DNA of 64,000 nucleotides from FEB-25 sp963776795 (GTDB taxonomy: Bacteria; Chloroflexota; Anaerolineae; Anaerolineales; UBA4823): NCBI GenBank assembly GCA_963776795.1, contig CAVZNX010000013.1, positions 1,449,686 through 1,513,685 of the forward strand, in the 5' to 3' direction. Shown here in pieces: positions 37,890-46,403 of this stretch. The notes beneath the pieces are model-generated. The model did no database searches. It was not told the DNA's origin and was given only the letters and a program-made list of their open reading frames with translations. How positions within the stretch are numbered: position 1 is the stretch's first letter; every line of letters begins with the position of its first letter. The translations under genes and the position numbers were made by a program.

Positions 37890-39005
37890 TTATGGAGCAA
37901 TGTCATTTGGCTCTTTTTCGGGGACTACCGTGCCTCTAACCCTACCCCATAAACCTTTCACATGATTTGCCGCCGCTTCACGCTCTTCCTTTTTCTCTCC
38001 ACCCGTATAACGCATCAAAATCGCAATAGGGCGTGTACCTTCGAAATTCTCCATGATGATGATCACCAGGATAGTCATCGGCACTGCCAGGATCGCTCCA
38101 ATGCCACCCAGGAGATAGCCCCAAATAAACAATCCGATAAAAACGATCAACGGTGAGATCTTCAAACTTTGTCCCATGATTTTCGGCTGGATGAAATTCT
38201 GGATACCACCATTGATCAAGATATACCCGAGTGCCACAATTGCCGCGGTTGGCAGACCGTACATGGCATAAGCCAGGAGCACCGGCGGGATCAATGCGAT
38301 CATAAAACCGATCGAGGGGATATAACCCATAAACCATGCCAGCATTCCCCACAGCACCGCATAGGGTACTCCCATGATCATGAGAAATATCGTATCCCCC
38401 ACGCCTACCAGAAAATTGATCCCTGTCAGGACGGTCATATATTTACGAATATCTTCGGTCAACTCACTTATGCGCGTGATGACCGACGAACCTGGATCCA
38501 GGCCCATGCGGGAGGGAGTGGGTAAGGCAAGGGCAGCGCTGATCATAAAAAAGAAAATAAATAGTGCCACTCCAAAAGTAGCTAATATATTCAATATGCT
38601 GGTCAAGAACCCCTGCGCGATAGGTCCCATTGATGTTGTCACCTGATCGATCGTTATACTCAACGTTGTGGCACCGGTTGATGAAAGATCCTCAGTCGCT
38701 TGAGCCGTACCTTCCGCCATGTAAACCGGCAGCTCGGTGGATAGCTTGGTAACTGAGAAAAAGACTGTGGCGATAACCAGGAGCAATAGACCAACGACCA
38801 ACAAAATGGTCAGAACCAGCGATAGCCAGCCTGGCATACCGCGTTTCTTCAGGCGGCCGGGTACAGGCAGTACCGTGATGGTGATGACAGCTGCCAGCAG
38901 GATTGGATTGATGATAGAGGCTGAGGCACGGATCCCGAATAAAACCACGAAAACACTGGCAAATGCAACCAGGTAAATCACTAAACGTCCTGGTGAATTA
39001 TTCAT
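37890..39005 (-). CDS. AI-2E family transporter, copy 2
   Basis: 371 aa with GAGGAGG upstream. Same topology as copy 1; conserved late block MGVPYAVLWGMLAWFMGYIPSIGFMIALIPPVLLA and GGIQNFIQPKIMGQSLKISPLIVFIGLFIWG. Substrate unknown. Lies between DUF2254 and the ClC channel in the minus-strand series. Confidence 0.92.
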   Translation of the reverse strand: MNNSPGRLVIYLVAFASVFVVLFGIRASASIINPILLAAVITITVLPVPGRLKKRGMPGWLSLVLTILLVVGLLLLVIATVFFSVTKLSTELPVYMAEGTAQATEDLSSTGATTLSITIDQVTTSMGPIAQGFLTSILNILATFGVALFIFFFMISAALALPTPSRMGLDPGSSVITRISELTEDIRKYMTVLTGINFLVGVGDTIFLMIMGVPYAVLWGMLAWFMGYIPSIGFMIALIPPVLLAYAMYGLPTAAIVALGYILINGGIQNFIQPKIMGQSLKISPLIVFIGLFIWGYLLGGIGAILAVPMTILVIIIMENFEGTRPIAILMRYTGGEKKEEREAAANHVKGLWGRVRGTVVPEKEPNDIAP

Positions 39006-39076
39006 CCTGTTTCCTCCTCAACCACGATCTGAATTGGTTCGAATCTCTTGTCTCTTTTAAAAAAACTAACTGGATG

Positions 39077-40362
39077 CTAACCATTCGCGCTCTTCAAATC
39101 AGCCTGTGTTTTAGTTTGTGCCTTCTGAGCTTCACGCATCGCGAGAAGAGCGACCAACAATGCACTGATTAGAACCGCTACAGCGACCACCGGGGCTGTT
39201 TCAGCTTGTACCAAAGATAGGGTGAAAAGAGCGGCAAATAAAGGTGCCTTCAGAGCTGCCACGAGTGCACCCGCCAGCGTCGCAGCCACAGTTACCGCAA
39301 TGGGAGTATTGGGAAATACAAGATGGCCCGCCATTCCCAGGGCTACCCCGGCAAACATGATCGGAAAGACATATCCACCTTTCCAACCAGTAGCCAGCAG
39401 TAATGAGGTGGCGAAAAGTTTAGCGAAAGCCAGCACGACCAACATCAAGATACCAATCTCAGCTGCTTGTGCGATCAACTCGCTGGTCTGTTCTTCTCCA
39501 GAGAAAAGGGTTAATGGTAAGAGCACTCCGATGATACCCATGCCCACCCCGCCGATCAACCCACGCCACACCACGTGAGATTTCATCGGCTGCATCACTG
39601 TTCTCAGCCGTTAAACACCAGAGTAAAGAGCACGCCAGCGATACCGCCGACCAGGGCGAACGGTACAGCGACCAGAAGATCTTTAACTACGGGCACATAC
39701 TGGGGAAACGAGTATAGGGGGCTCATAAAACTACCGGCTAAGGCAACAAAAACGGTGGTAGCTACGGCTGAAGCCAGCAGGGTGGGAAACAGCGTCCAGA
39801 AATAAAGCATAGCACCTGTGACCCCGCCCTGGGTTGATTCTAAACTAAGCAGCGCCCCACCAAACGGGTTGGTGATAAAAGCTGCCAGCATGGCACTCAA
39901 ACCACCGAAACTTGCTGTGCGTGTCTCTTGCTCGTTGAGCTTGAGTTTATCTGCTGCATATGTGCCCAAGCCACCACAGGCATCTGCGAGTGCCGCTTCA
40001 GGACCCAAGGCTCCACCGGAGATGAGTGATATAAATGACGTGACCACGATCCCAGGTGCATGGCGGTAGTCAAAGCGCCCGGTTTTCCCGAATTCCTGCA
40101 TCAGCTCGGCGAAAATGGCGTTGTGATCTCCAAAGAGCTTCATCAACAATCCAACCACCAATCCACCGACTACGCATACAATAAATGTGAACAGGCGAGC
40201 ATCAATCCCGAGTACAGCTAGCCCTTCCTTCCATATCAAGTCAGTCAATAGGTTTACCAGAGTAATAAATACAAATGTTATACCTGCGCACACAGCACCC
40301 AGGATGACAATGAGGGCCATCAAGCGAAGATAAGCTATTACTTTTGCATGCGGGTCAATCAT
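39077..40362 (-). CDS. ClC-type chloride channel/antiporter, frame interrupted by 1-nt deletion
   Basis: The start is ATG 40362 with GGAGG upstream. The first frame (to about 39607) has GGALGPEAALADACGGLG, equivalent to the ClC selectivity-filter motif GxEGP with variation, and NPFGGALLSLE. It ends prematurely at FNG-stop. Adding one base at 39606-39609 continues the frame as LRTVMQPMKSHVVWRGL, through the KGGYVFPIMFAGVALGMAGHLVF helix to 39077, giving ~428 aa. The protein would move chloride or exchange it for protons. Third frameshifted transporter-type gene in the window, so assembly error is a real alternative to pseudogenisation. Confidence 0.86.
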
Positions 40363-40532
40363 GATTCCTCCGATCGACAGGGATAACCCAATAAACCAGG
40401 ATTTGGTATATTCTTACAGCTCTTTTTTTATAGATCTTTCCCACCAAGCGACACAATCCAGCGACCTCGTTTTTAATTGCCCTTAAATCGGTTCCTTCTT
40501 TTGGTATAAGTGTTTCGATTGGCGTTTCTTCC

Positions 40533-41216
40533 TCAGCCAGAATGAGCAGGCTCCGGCTCCACTTTCGAGGTCCGCAGATTTGTCATCAGGATATATACGC
40601 TGATTAACAGCACCCACAGCGGGAATAGTAGCGGGGCGATAGGAATCAGGGTAATAGTCAGCAATAGAACCAAAGCTAACAGCATACCCAAGTACGCCAT
40701 CCAGCGCGGGAAAATCCCGGTGCGCAATGAAAGGGTGCAGGTTGAGATCATGAACACGCCCGCCATCTTCATTGTATAGACGGTCATGAGCTCGTAGGTG
40801 AGGGTGCGACCGAAAGTGTATACGCCAGAAGATATCAGGTGACTAGGGGAAGAACCGTAGATGCTGATGATGCCACCTGTTACCGCCGCAGAGGAGAACA
40901 GCATGGCCAGGAAAAGGAGCCCACTGCCCAGGAACACGGTAGCAAAGAAGCGGTCTTCATTGCTCCCCAGGCGGTCGCGTACCACGCCTATGAACCACAA
41001 GAAGGCAATCCCAGCAAAGGGGACGAGGTTCAAGGCAAGGGTTACTGTTCCTGAATTGTGAGAAAGCCACTCTCCAGCGTCCTGCGGATTCGCTGGGACG
41101 GATATCCGGATGAGCACTAGGCTGATGAGGAGCAAAACTGAAAACAATATCCCGGCAACGGCTGCTGCACGTGGTGTCGTCAGCTTTGATCTCCGCTGGG
41201 TTGTATCTCCTTTCAT
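40533..41216 (-). CDS. Six-TM membrane protein, unknown (DUF4386-like topology)
   Basis: 227 aa with GGAGG upstream. Six hydrophobic segments; the order (TM1 at 17-38, an extracellular loop with WLSHNSGTV, FLWFIGVVRDRLG between TM2 and TM3, then TLSLRTGIFPRWMAYLGMLLALVLL) resembles small bacterial DUF4386-type proteins, but I am not certain of the family. No catalytic motif. Preceded by ~170 bp without genes, so it starts a separate cluster from the ClC gene. Confidence 0.75.
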   Translation of the reverse strand: MKGDTTQRRSKLTTPRAAAVAGILFSVLLLISLVLIRISVPANPQDAGEWLSHNSGTVTLALNLVPFAGIAFLWFIGVVRDRLGSNEDRFFATVFLGSGLLFLAMLFSSAAVTGGIISIYGSSPSHLISSGVYTFGRTLTYELMTVYTMKMAGVFMISTCTLSLRTGIFPRWMAYLGMLLALVLLLTITLIPIAPLLFPLWVLLISVYILMTNLRTSKVEPEPAHSG

Positions 41217-41384
41217 GACGATGCCTCCATTATTACGGGATAAAACTAAGGAAATTTATCCGGGGAGGTGTGCACCAAACGATGCACACCTCTCGAATTG
41301 AATAATCTACCGTCGTGCAATGGTGATCTTCAACAAGATCACATTCATTTCAGTTTGCCTCACTGGTACGTTGCGCTGCTTCAA

Positions 41385-41621
41385 CTATCGTAGCAGGCCA
41401 CGACCATTGCGGCGTCTACCTACTCCGCCGACAGGTCCTGGGGGATTCGGCCCCCGGCCAACCCCGCCAACAGGGCCAGGGGGATTTGGTCCACGGCCAA
41501 CACCGCCAACCGGGCCAGGGGGATTTGGTCCACGGCCAACACCGCCAACCGGGCCAGGGGGATTTCCAGCGCCAACTCCGCCAACCGGTCCCGGAGGATT
41601 AGGTCCTCTTCTAGGGCTCAT
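41385..41621 (-). CDS. Gly/Pro-rich tandem-repeat small protein
   Basis: 78 aa from the ATG at 41621, which has AGGAGG seven bases upstream. After MSPR it consists of five repeats of RGPNPPGPVGGVG (the second shortened to AGNPPGPVGGVG), then an Arg-rich end (RRRNGRGLLR). The 39-bp DNA repeats are nearly identical. The composition is elastin- or collagen-like: Pro-Gly turns with no globular fold expected and no signal peptide. A longer plus-strand frame through the same repeats exists but lacks a ribosome site. Function unknown; its neighbour is DUF6325. Confidence 0.7.
   Translation of the reverse strand: MSPRRGPNPPGPVGGVGAGNPPGPVGGVGRGPNPPGPVGGVGRGPNPPGPVGGVGRGPNPPGPVGGVGRRRNGRGLLR
41410..41620. 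repeat. 39-bp tandem repeat array inside the Gly/Pro gene
   Basis: About five copies of a 39-bp unit (each containing GGCCAGGGGGATTTGG on the plus strand) in direct order, several identical. Array of this kind can expand or contract by slippage and is prone to assembly collapse. Confidence 0.85.
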
Positions 41622-41658
41622 AATATTACCTCCTATCAAATGATGATTATTTATGGTG

Positions 41659-42084
41659 CTATTCCGCAGCCAGTTCCTGCTTGAATTGCTCTACCACTTC
41701 AGACGCAATCTGCGCCCGCTCTACCAATACACCACCGGCATCCAGGATTGCCTTGCGGAGATTGGCGACCCACAGATTTTCCCACAAGATGAGCATTGCT
41801 GCAGAATTCTCGGGGAGTTTGTTCGCCGCAATCTCCAGGTCGTCGTTTGTAAAAAGGCTTGAAACGTGCTCGCCTAAAGGGACGAATATCTTGTAAGCCT
41901 CTGGGTCGAGATCGTTGAGCTCAATAGTTCGCGTGTTGCCATCCTCTTCTTTTTGGATGAAGACGATGTCAATAAAGCGTACGATGCCACGCTCCGCGAG
42001 ATCTAAAAGCTCTGGGACTACCTTACCAGTGGGCTTGGCGTCTTCAAATTTAATCAAAGCATATTCCAATGGAAGCTCGAGCAT
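41659..42084 (-). CDS. DUF6325 family protein, copy 2
   Basis: 141 aa with AGGAGG upstream. Matches DUF6325: LEYALIKFEDAKPTGKVVPELLDLAERGIVRFIDIVFIQKEEDG, then TIELNDLDPE and NSAAMLILWENLWVANLRKAILDAGG. No catalytic motif visible; cytoplasmic. Located between the Gly/Pro repeat gene and the sulfatase terminator hairpin. Confidence 0.85.
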   Translation of the reverse strand: MLELPLEYALIKFEDAKPTGKVVPELLDLAERGIVRFIDIVFIQKEEDGNTRTIELNDLDPEAYKIFVPLGEHVSSLFTNDDLEIAANKLPENSAAMLILWENLWVANLRKAILDAGGVLVERAQIASEVVEQFKQELAAE

Positions 42085-42106
42085 TTTTTTTACCTCCTAT
42101 GATTGA

Positions 42107-42138
42107 ACCCCGAAGGGTTCCTATGAACCCTTCGGGGA
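42107..42138 (-). terminator. Hairpin downstream of sulfatase gene
   Basis: A 14-bp perfect inverted repeat (ACCCCGAAGGGTTC with its complement) around a 4-nt loop, 26 bp past the sulfatase stop on the minus strand. There is no long T run after it, so it could end or attenuate transcription before the DUF6325 gene. Confidence 0.7.
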
Positions 42139-42163
42139 TAAGTGACTTCTGATTCGCTAGTTT

Positions 42164-44527
42164 CTACTGTCTCATCATGGCGATCTTCATATCAGCTTCA
42201 GTATCTGGGATGAGCTCACCAGACAAGTCCATCGTGACCCGCTTGATGGTCCCGGTGAAGGTAAACAGATCGCTATACTCTTCTGCAGCCACGCGGTCGC
42301 CACCATCGTAACCGCAGGTCAGCCCCTCTGTTCCCCACATGTTCAAAATCGAGAAGGGCATATCAATACTGCCAACCAGCTTGCGGTTAATGTAGAGCTG
42401 TCCACGCGCCGGTACACCTTTCCCCTCAACCACATTGGGTTTCCCAGTGGGCTCGAACTCATAACGCAGCTCTACCTCACCCTCCGGAATGGTCTCATTG
42501 GAATGTAACCAGAATTTGTCATGACCGAGCCAGTTGTAAAGGAAGTGCAGCTTCCCGTCCTTGACAAAAAATGTGTATCCACCAGTGAAACCACCCTGGG
42601 CAAGCAATACCCCCTCTGCCCCGCCCTTCGGGATTACCACATCAGCAGTGATGCTCCAAGGGCGATTGTAGGTCCTGGGTGCAGCGGTAAATGGAACCGG
42701 TGCCCCACCCGGGTAAAAGACATACTTATTCCTTGGCCTTGCGATGGTCGGGCGTTCTACGTTGAGGCGTTCGAGGGCACTGCCATCGATCGGCAGCACC
42801 TGGTACTTACCCGCCTCAGCCCACCAGCGGCCGATCATTTCGATCAACTTGTCGCGATTCTCAGCGGCCAGGTTGTGGGTCTCGGAATAATCTGCATCAA
42901 TGTTGTATAGCTCCCAATCGTGGGATTCAATATCGATAAGCACCTGGTTATTGATAGGTGAACCAAATTTGCGTCCCTTCTTGGCAGCTTCAGCGAAGCT
43001 CGGACCGGGCCAAGGGCAGACTGCCCGCCAGCCGTCATGGTAGATCGAGCGGTGGCCGAACATCTCAAAGTACTGGGTGTGGTGATTGCCGGGAGCTTTG
43101 GCATCATTGAATGTGTGAGCAAAACTGATCCCATCAATGGGTGCCTGAGTTACGCCACGGATGCTCTGCGGTGGCTCAACCCCGAGTGCTTCCAGTACTG
43201 TCGGGACAAAGTCAATGACGTGCCCGTAATGGGTCCTGATCTCACCTTTTGCCCGGATACCTTTTGGCCAAGACACGATGCATGGATCGGTGGTGCCACC
43301 GCGATAGGTCTCACGCTTCCAGCGGCGGAAGGGGGTATTGCCGGCATTAGTCCAACCCCAGGGGTAGTGGTTGCAGGTCTCAACGCCGCCCAGCTTGTCA
43401 ATCATCTTGAGATTATCTTCCATTAATTCCTTTACATTGTTGAAGAAGAACATCTCATTGAGCGAGCCTACGGGTCCACCTTCGGAGCTGGCGCCATTGT
43501 CGGAGATAACGATGATCAGGGTATTATCCAGCTCGCCAATCTCTTTGAGGAAATCGAGGATACGTCCGAAGTGATAATCGGTGAAGCTGATGAAACCGGC
43601 ATAGACTTCCATGAATCGTGTATACAATCGCTTGGTGTCGTTCGATAGTGTTTCCCAGACAGGCACATCGGGATCGTGTGCCGATAGCTCAGTGCCGGGT
43701 GGGATGATGCCCATTTCGAGCTGGCGCTTGTGGACCAGCTCTCGGTATTTATCCCAGCCCATATCGAACTTGCCTTTGTACTTGTCCGCCCATTCCTTGG
43801 GCACGTGGTGCGGTGCGTGACCGGCACCTGTGGCATAGTACAAGAAGAAAGGCTTGTCTGGAGCAGTGACATGGGCATCCTGGATGAACTCGATCGCCTT
43901 ATCCGCCAGGTCGATGCTTAGGTGATAGCCTTCCTCGGGCTGCTTGGGCTGTTCGACGGCATGGTTGTCATAAGTCAGCTCAGGAAACCACTGGTTGGTT
44001 TCGCCGCCCATAAAACCATAGTAACGCTCGAAGCCACGCCCAAGCGGCCAGCGGTCATATGGTCCGGCTGCTGTGGTGTGCTCTGGGGGCGTCAGGTGCC
44101 ACTTGCCAACACAGAACGTGTTGTAACCCTTCTGCTGAAGCATCTCACTGAGCATGCCCTTGTCGAAGGGCAGGATGCCGTTGTAGCCAGGGTATCCGGT
44201 GGAGGTCTCGGTGATCGAGGCCAATCCTATTGAGTGATGATTTCGTCCGGTGAGAATGCAACCGCGAGACGGCGAGCACAAGGCAGTGGTGTGCATATTG
44301 TTGTAGCGCAGACCGTTGCCAGCCAGGCTGTCCAGTACGGGTGTCTCTACCAGCCCACCGAAACTGGATAGCTGGCCGTAACCGACGTCGTCCAGCACGA
44401 AAAAGAGCACATTGGGCGCGCCTTCCGGTGGACGAGGCGCTTCCGGCCAGGCTGGGGAGGATTCTTCTGTGGTGCGTCCAATGACACCAGTGAAGGGAGT
44501 TCCGTCTTTATAAATTTTTAATGCCAT
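42164..44527 (-). CDS. Arylsulfatase, Cys-type, AtsA/AtsD-like
   Basis: 787 aa with AAAGGAG upstream. The metal site begins with LDDVGYG (46-51); the activation motif is C84-S-P-S-R88, where Cys becomes formylglycine. EMLQQKGYNTFCVGKWHL and DNGASSEGG supply further conserved catalytic residues. The C-terminal ~180 residues form a beta-rich domain, as in mycobacterial AtsA/AtsD, which are of similar length. No signal peptide is visible, so it probably hydrolyses sulfate esters inside the cell. Two anSME genes in the window could mature it, and three SulP genes could handle sulfate. It heads its own transcript between DUF6325 and SHOCT genes. Confidence 0.95.
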   Translation of the reverse strand: MALKIYKDGTPFTGVIGRTTEESSPAWPEAPRPPEGAPNVLFFVLDDVGYGQLSSFGGLVETPVLDSLAGNGLRYNNMHTTALCSPSRGCILTGRNHHSIGLASITETSTGYPGYNGILPFDKGMLSEMLQQKGYNTFCVGKWHLTPPEHTTAAGPYDRWPLGRGFERYYGFMGGETNQWFPELTYDNHAVEQPKQPEEGYHLSIDLADKAIEFIQDAHVTAPDKPFFLYYATGAGHAPHHVPKEWADKYKGKFDMGWDKYRELVHKRQLEMGIIPPGTELSAHDPDVPVWETLSNDTKRLYTRFMEVYAGFISFTDYHFGRILDFLKEIGELDNTLIIVISDNGASSEGGPVGSLNEMFFFNNVKELMEDNLKMIDKLGGVETCNHYPWGWTNAGNTPFRRWKRETYRGGTTDPCIVSWPKGIRAKGEIRTHYGHVIDFVPTVLEALGVEPPQSIRGVTQAPIDGISFAHTFNDAKAPGNHHTQYFEMFGHRSIYHDGWRAVCPWPGPSFAEAAKKGRKFGSPINNQVLIDIESHDWELYNIDADYSETHNLAAENRDKLIEMIGRWWAEAGKYQVLPIDGSALERLNVERPTIARPRNKYVFYPGGAPVPFTAAPRTYNRPWSITADVVIPKGGAEGVLLAQGGFTGGYTFFVKDGKLHFLYNWLGHDKFWLHSNETIPEGEVELRYEFEPTGKPNVVEGKGVPARGQLYINRKLVGSIDMPFSILNMWGTEGLTCGYDGGDRVAAEEYSDLFTFTGTIKRVTMDLSGELIPDTEADMKIAMMRQ

Positions 44528-44607
44528 TTGCTTTCTCCTTTCGATTGATTTATGAAAAAATCGGTCTCATCTTGATTCAACATTTATTGTTATCCATACA
44601 CGAACAG

Positions 44608-44952
44608 TCAGCTCGTCAGTAGTTTTTGCTTGGCCGCCGCAAACTCTTCATCGGTGAGCACACCCGAGGCATGTAAGTCAGCCAGCTGCTGTAGCTTGGC
44701 TGTCAGGTCTACCTCAGGCGCCGACGCAGGAAGAGGCGCATACTCCACAGGTACTGGAGCTGGTTGTTGTTGCGCCTGCGCATCGGCTGCACCTTGCTGG
44801 TAAGCCTGATCGTATTGCTGCTGCGCAGCCGCATCTTGATTCGCATATTTCTGCTGCTGACCATGACGAACCGCGCCTGCAGTACCAACCACCACCGCCG
44901 TCGTGGCGACAGCGCCAACAACTGCTCTTCTTCTCATTCTTCTTCGCATCAT
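44608..44952 (-). CDS. SHOCT domain-containing protein, copy 2
   Basis: 114 aa with AGGAGG upstream. Arg-rich start (MMRRRMRRR), a hydrophobic small-residue segment (AVVGAVATTAVVVGTAGAV, residues 10-28) that could span or dip into the membrane, a Gln/Ala-rich linker, and a SHOCT end (DLTAKLQQLADLHASGVLTDEEFAAAKQKLL). Paralogue of 14616-14942. Adjacent to DUF6325 copy 3, as in the other module. Confidence 0.88.
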   Translation of the reverse strand: MMRRRMRRRAVVGAVATTAVVVGTAGAVRHGQQQKYANQDAAAQQQYDQAYQQGAADAQAQQQPAPVPVEYAPLPASAPEVDLTAKLQQLADLHASGVLTDEEFAAAKQKLLTS

Positions 44953-44975
44953 TTTGACCTCCTGATCAATTTTCG

Positions 44976-45425
44976 TTATTCTTTTATTTGTTGTGGGGAT
45001 AATTCGGCTTGGGCGAACATCTCCATGACTTCATTCACAACTTGCATGGGGATCCGTTCTTGTCTCACCATCCGGCCATTCGCCTTGAGCACAGCTTCGC
45101 CGAACTTGATCGCCCACAGGTTTTCGACCATCAGCAATGCCGCTGTGGTATTGTCTTCCAGTTCCTGGGCAATCATCTCGATATCTTCGACCTGGATCAT
45201 TCCACTGATTTCGACCTGGAGTGGGTCGAACATAGCGATCGTTGCGGAATCCAGCTGTTGCAGCTCGAGGGTCTGGTATTTGCCATCTTGCACTATGATG
45301 ATGACCAAGTCGATCACCCGAACTATTTTATTCTCCACCAGCTCTCGCAGAGCTGGCAGAATCTCTCCTGTAAACTTATTGCCTTTGAATTCAAGAGCAA
45401 GAAAATCGATTGGACCGTATGTCAT
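44976..45425 (-). CDS. DUF6325 family protein, copy 3
   Basis: 149 aa from the ATG at 45425, which has AAGGAG upstream; a longer in-frame extension lacks a ribosome site. MTYGPIDFLALEFKGNKFTGEILPALRELVENKIVRVIDLV and the TAALLMVENLWAIKFGEAVLKANG block are typical of DUF6325. Lies 23 bp before the SHOCT gene. Function unknown. Confidence 0.87.
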   Translation of the reverse strand: MTYGPIDFLALEFKGNKFTGEILPALRELVENKIVRVIDLVIIIVQDGKYQTLELQQLDSATIAMFDPLQVEISGMIQVEDIEMIAQELEDNTTAALLMVENLWAIKFGEAVLKANGRMVRQERIPMQVVNEVMEMFAQAELSPQQIKE

Positions 45426-45607
45426 TGGTTTTCTCCTTCTGATAAAAACATAATCTGATATTGAGGTTAGATTAATTGGGATGGGAGGTGGTAAAGCCCA
45501 CCCACTCGACTCACATACCGCGTACAGTGATTGGGCTTTTTCCAACTCGATTTATCCTCTGTCCGCTTCACATTCTGCTATCGGTGGTTACCTTAGCCTC
45601 AGTCGAA

Positions 45608-45925
45608 TTACGCGGCTGGCTGAGTGGGAGCAGGTATATAACCAGGAATGGCATTGCGATTGTTATACGCAGTATGAGCATAGTGTGAAAGATCAAGGAA
45701 CACTGCCAGGACGATCCAGAACCAATCAAAACCGGTTACACGTGATCCACCCCATGACATGATCGCCCACATCAGCGTGGTGAATGGCAGGAAGACAATC
45801 CCCAGGACTGGCCACCACCATTTATCATTGAAGGCATTCATGAATTGGGTTGGTCGTGCAATCCAAATGAAAATATCTGCCAACCGTGGGAAAATTCCAG
45901 CAAACAGTGCAAATAGACAAGGCAT
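45608..45925 (-). CDS. Conserved ~100-aa membrane protein of the LOR/DUF6325 module, copy 2
   Basis: 105 aa with AAAGGAG upstream. Very similar to the 13737-14039 product: PCLFALFAG(I/M)FPRLADIFIWIARP, the WWWPVLGIVFLPFTTLMWAI helix and HYAHTAYNNRNAIPGY are shared. Differences are concentrated in the middle loop (SRVTGFDW versus GINGWDW) and the extended C-terminus. Two to three hydrophobic segments. Function unknown. Confidence 0.82.
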   Translation of the reverse strand: MPCLFALFAGIFPRLADIFIWIARPTQFMNAFNDKWWWPVLGIVFLPFTTLMWAIMSWGGSRVTGFDWFWIVLAVFLDLSHYAHTAYNNRNAIPGYIPAPTQPAA

Positions 45926-45999
45926 TTTATTCTCTCCTTTTTTTTTTTTTTATCTTTTGTGGATGTCAATTTCAGGCATCCCCACCAGTTTAGACTGTG

Positions 46000-46083
46000 A
46001 GTTTATTTTGCCACCGTCAACCATCTGGTCGATACACACAGGCATTGCCAGGATCATCAAAATGTCCTGGTCAGAATCCTTTT
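46000..46083 (-). pseudogene. C-terminal remnant of a third LOR gene
   Basis: Read on the minus strand, the bases just after the YtxH stop encode DSDQDILMILAMPVCIDQMVDGG. This aligns with the end of the LOR proteins (DPGQDDVLILAVAVCIDEMAH). Only the last ~25 codons survive. It implies that an additional LOR copy was replaced by or fused near the YtxH gene. Confidence 0.6.
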
Positions 46084-46353
46084 TTACTCGACCACTATCG
46101 ACACCGGTTCGCTTATCTCTTTGGAGCGGCTTGATAATTTCTGCAGCTCGCTGCTCATCTTATCCATCCGCATCTGCATCTCCTGGCGGCTCTTCTGCCA
46201 ATCATCCTGCAGTTTGATATACTCGGCATCCGCTTTGGTCTTGATATTCGAGCGCAGTTCTTCCCCGGATGAAGGGGCAAAGAGCAGTGCTATTAATCCG
46301 CCTGCGAGTGCGCCAAAGGCAGTTCCTAAAACGAAGCTCAATACATATTTCAT
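46084..46353 (-). CDS. YtxH domain-containing protein
   Basis: 89 aa with AAAGGAG upstream. A single N-terminal membrane segment (FVLGTAFGALAGGLIALLFAPSSGEELRSNI) with the APSSGxELR motif of YtxH proteins, followed by a predicted coiled coil (about 45-80). YtxH proteins are general-stress proteins in Bacillus; mechanism unknown. Downstream of the LOR gene and probably co-transcribed. Confidence 0.88.
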   Translation of the reverse strand: MKYVLSFVLGTAFGALAGGLIALLFAPSSGEELRSNIKTKADAEYIKLQDDWQKSRQEMQMRMDKMSSELQKLSSRSKEISEPVSIVVE

Positions 46354-46403
46354 TATTTCTTCTCCTTTCGAATACTTTCAATAGAATTCAGCAACATGAT
46401 GCT

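Noticed and set aside
39030..39050. GGTTCGAATC between the AI-2E and ClC genes, similar to a tRNA T-loop.
   Set aside because: The flanking bases do not form a T-stem or any cloverleaf, and the gap is too short for a tRNA.
41410..41620. Possible CRISPR array because of regular direct repeats.
   Set aside because: Units are contiguous with no unique spacers, lie within one coding frame, and no cas genes are nearby. It is a coding tandem repeat.
41320..41643. Plus-strand Pro/Gly-rich frame through the 39-bp repeats.
   Set aside because: The minus-strand frame has AGGAGG at the right distance from an ATG and matches the orientation of its neighbours; the repeat keeps several frames open by chance.
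42844..43878. Several open frames of 60-130 codons on both strands within the sulfatase gene.
   Set aside because: They are other-frame shadows of a long conserved arylsulfatase gene and none has a ribosome site with family similarity.
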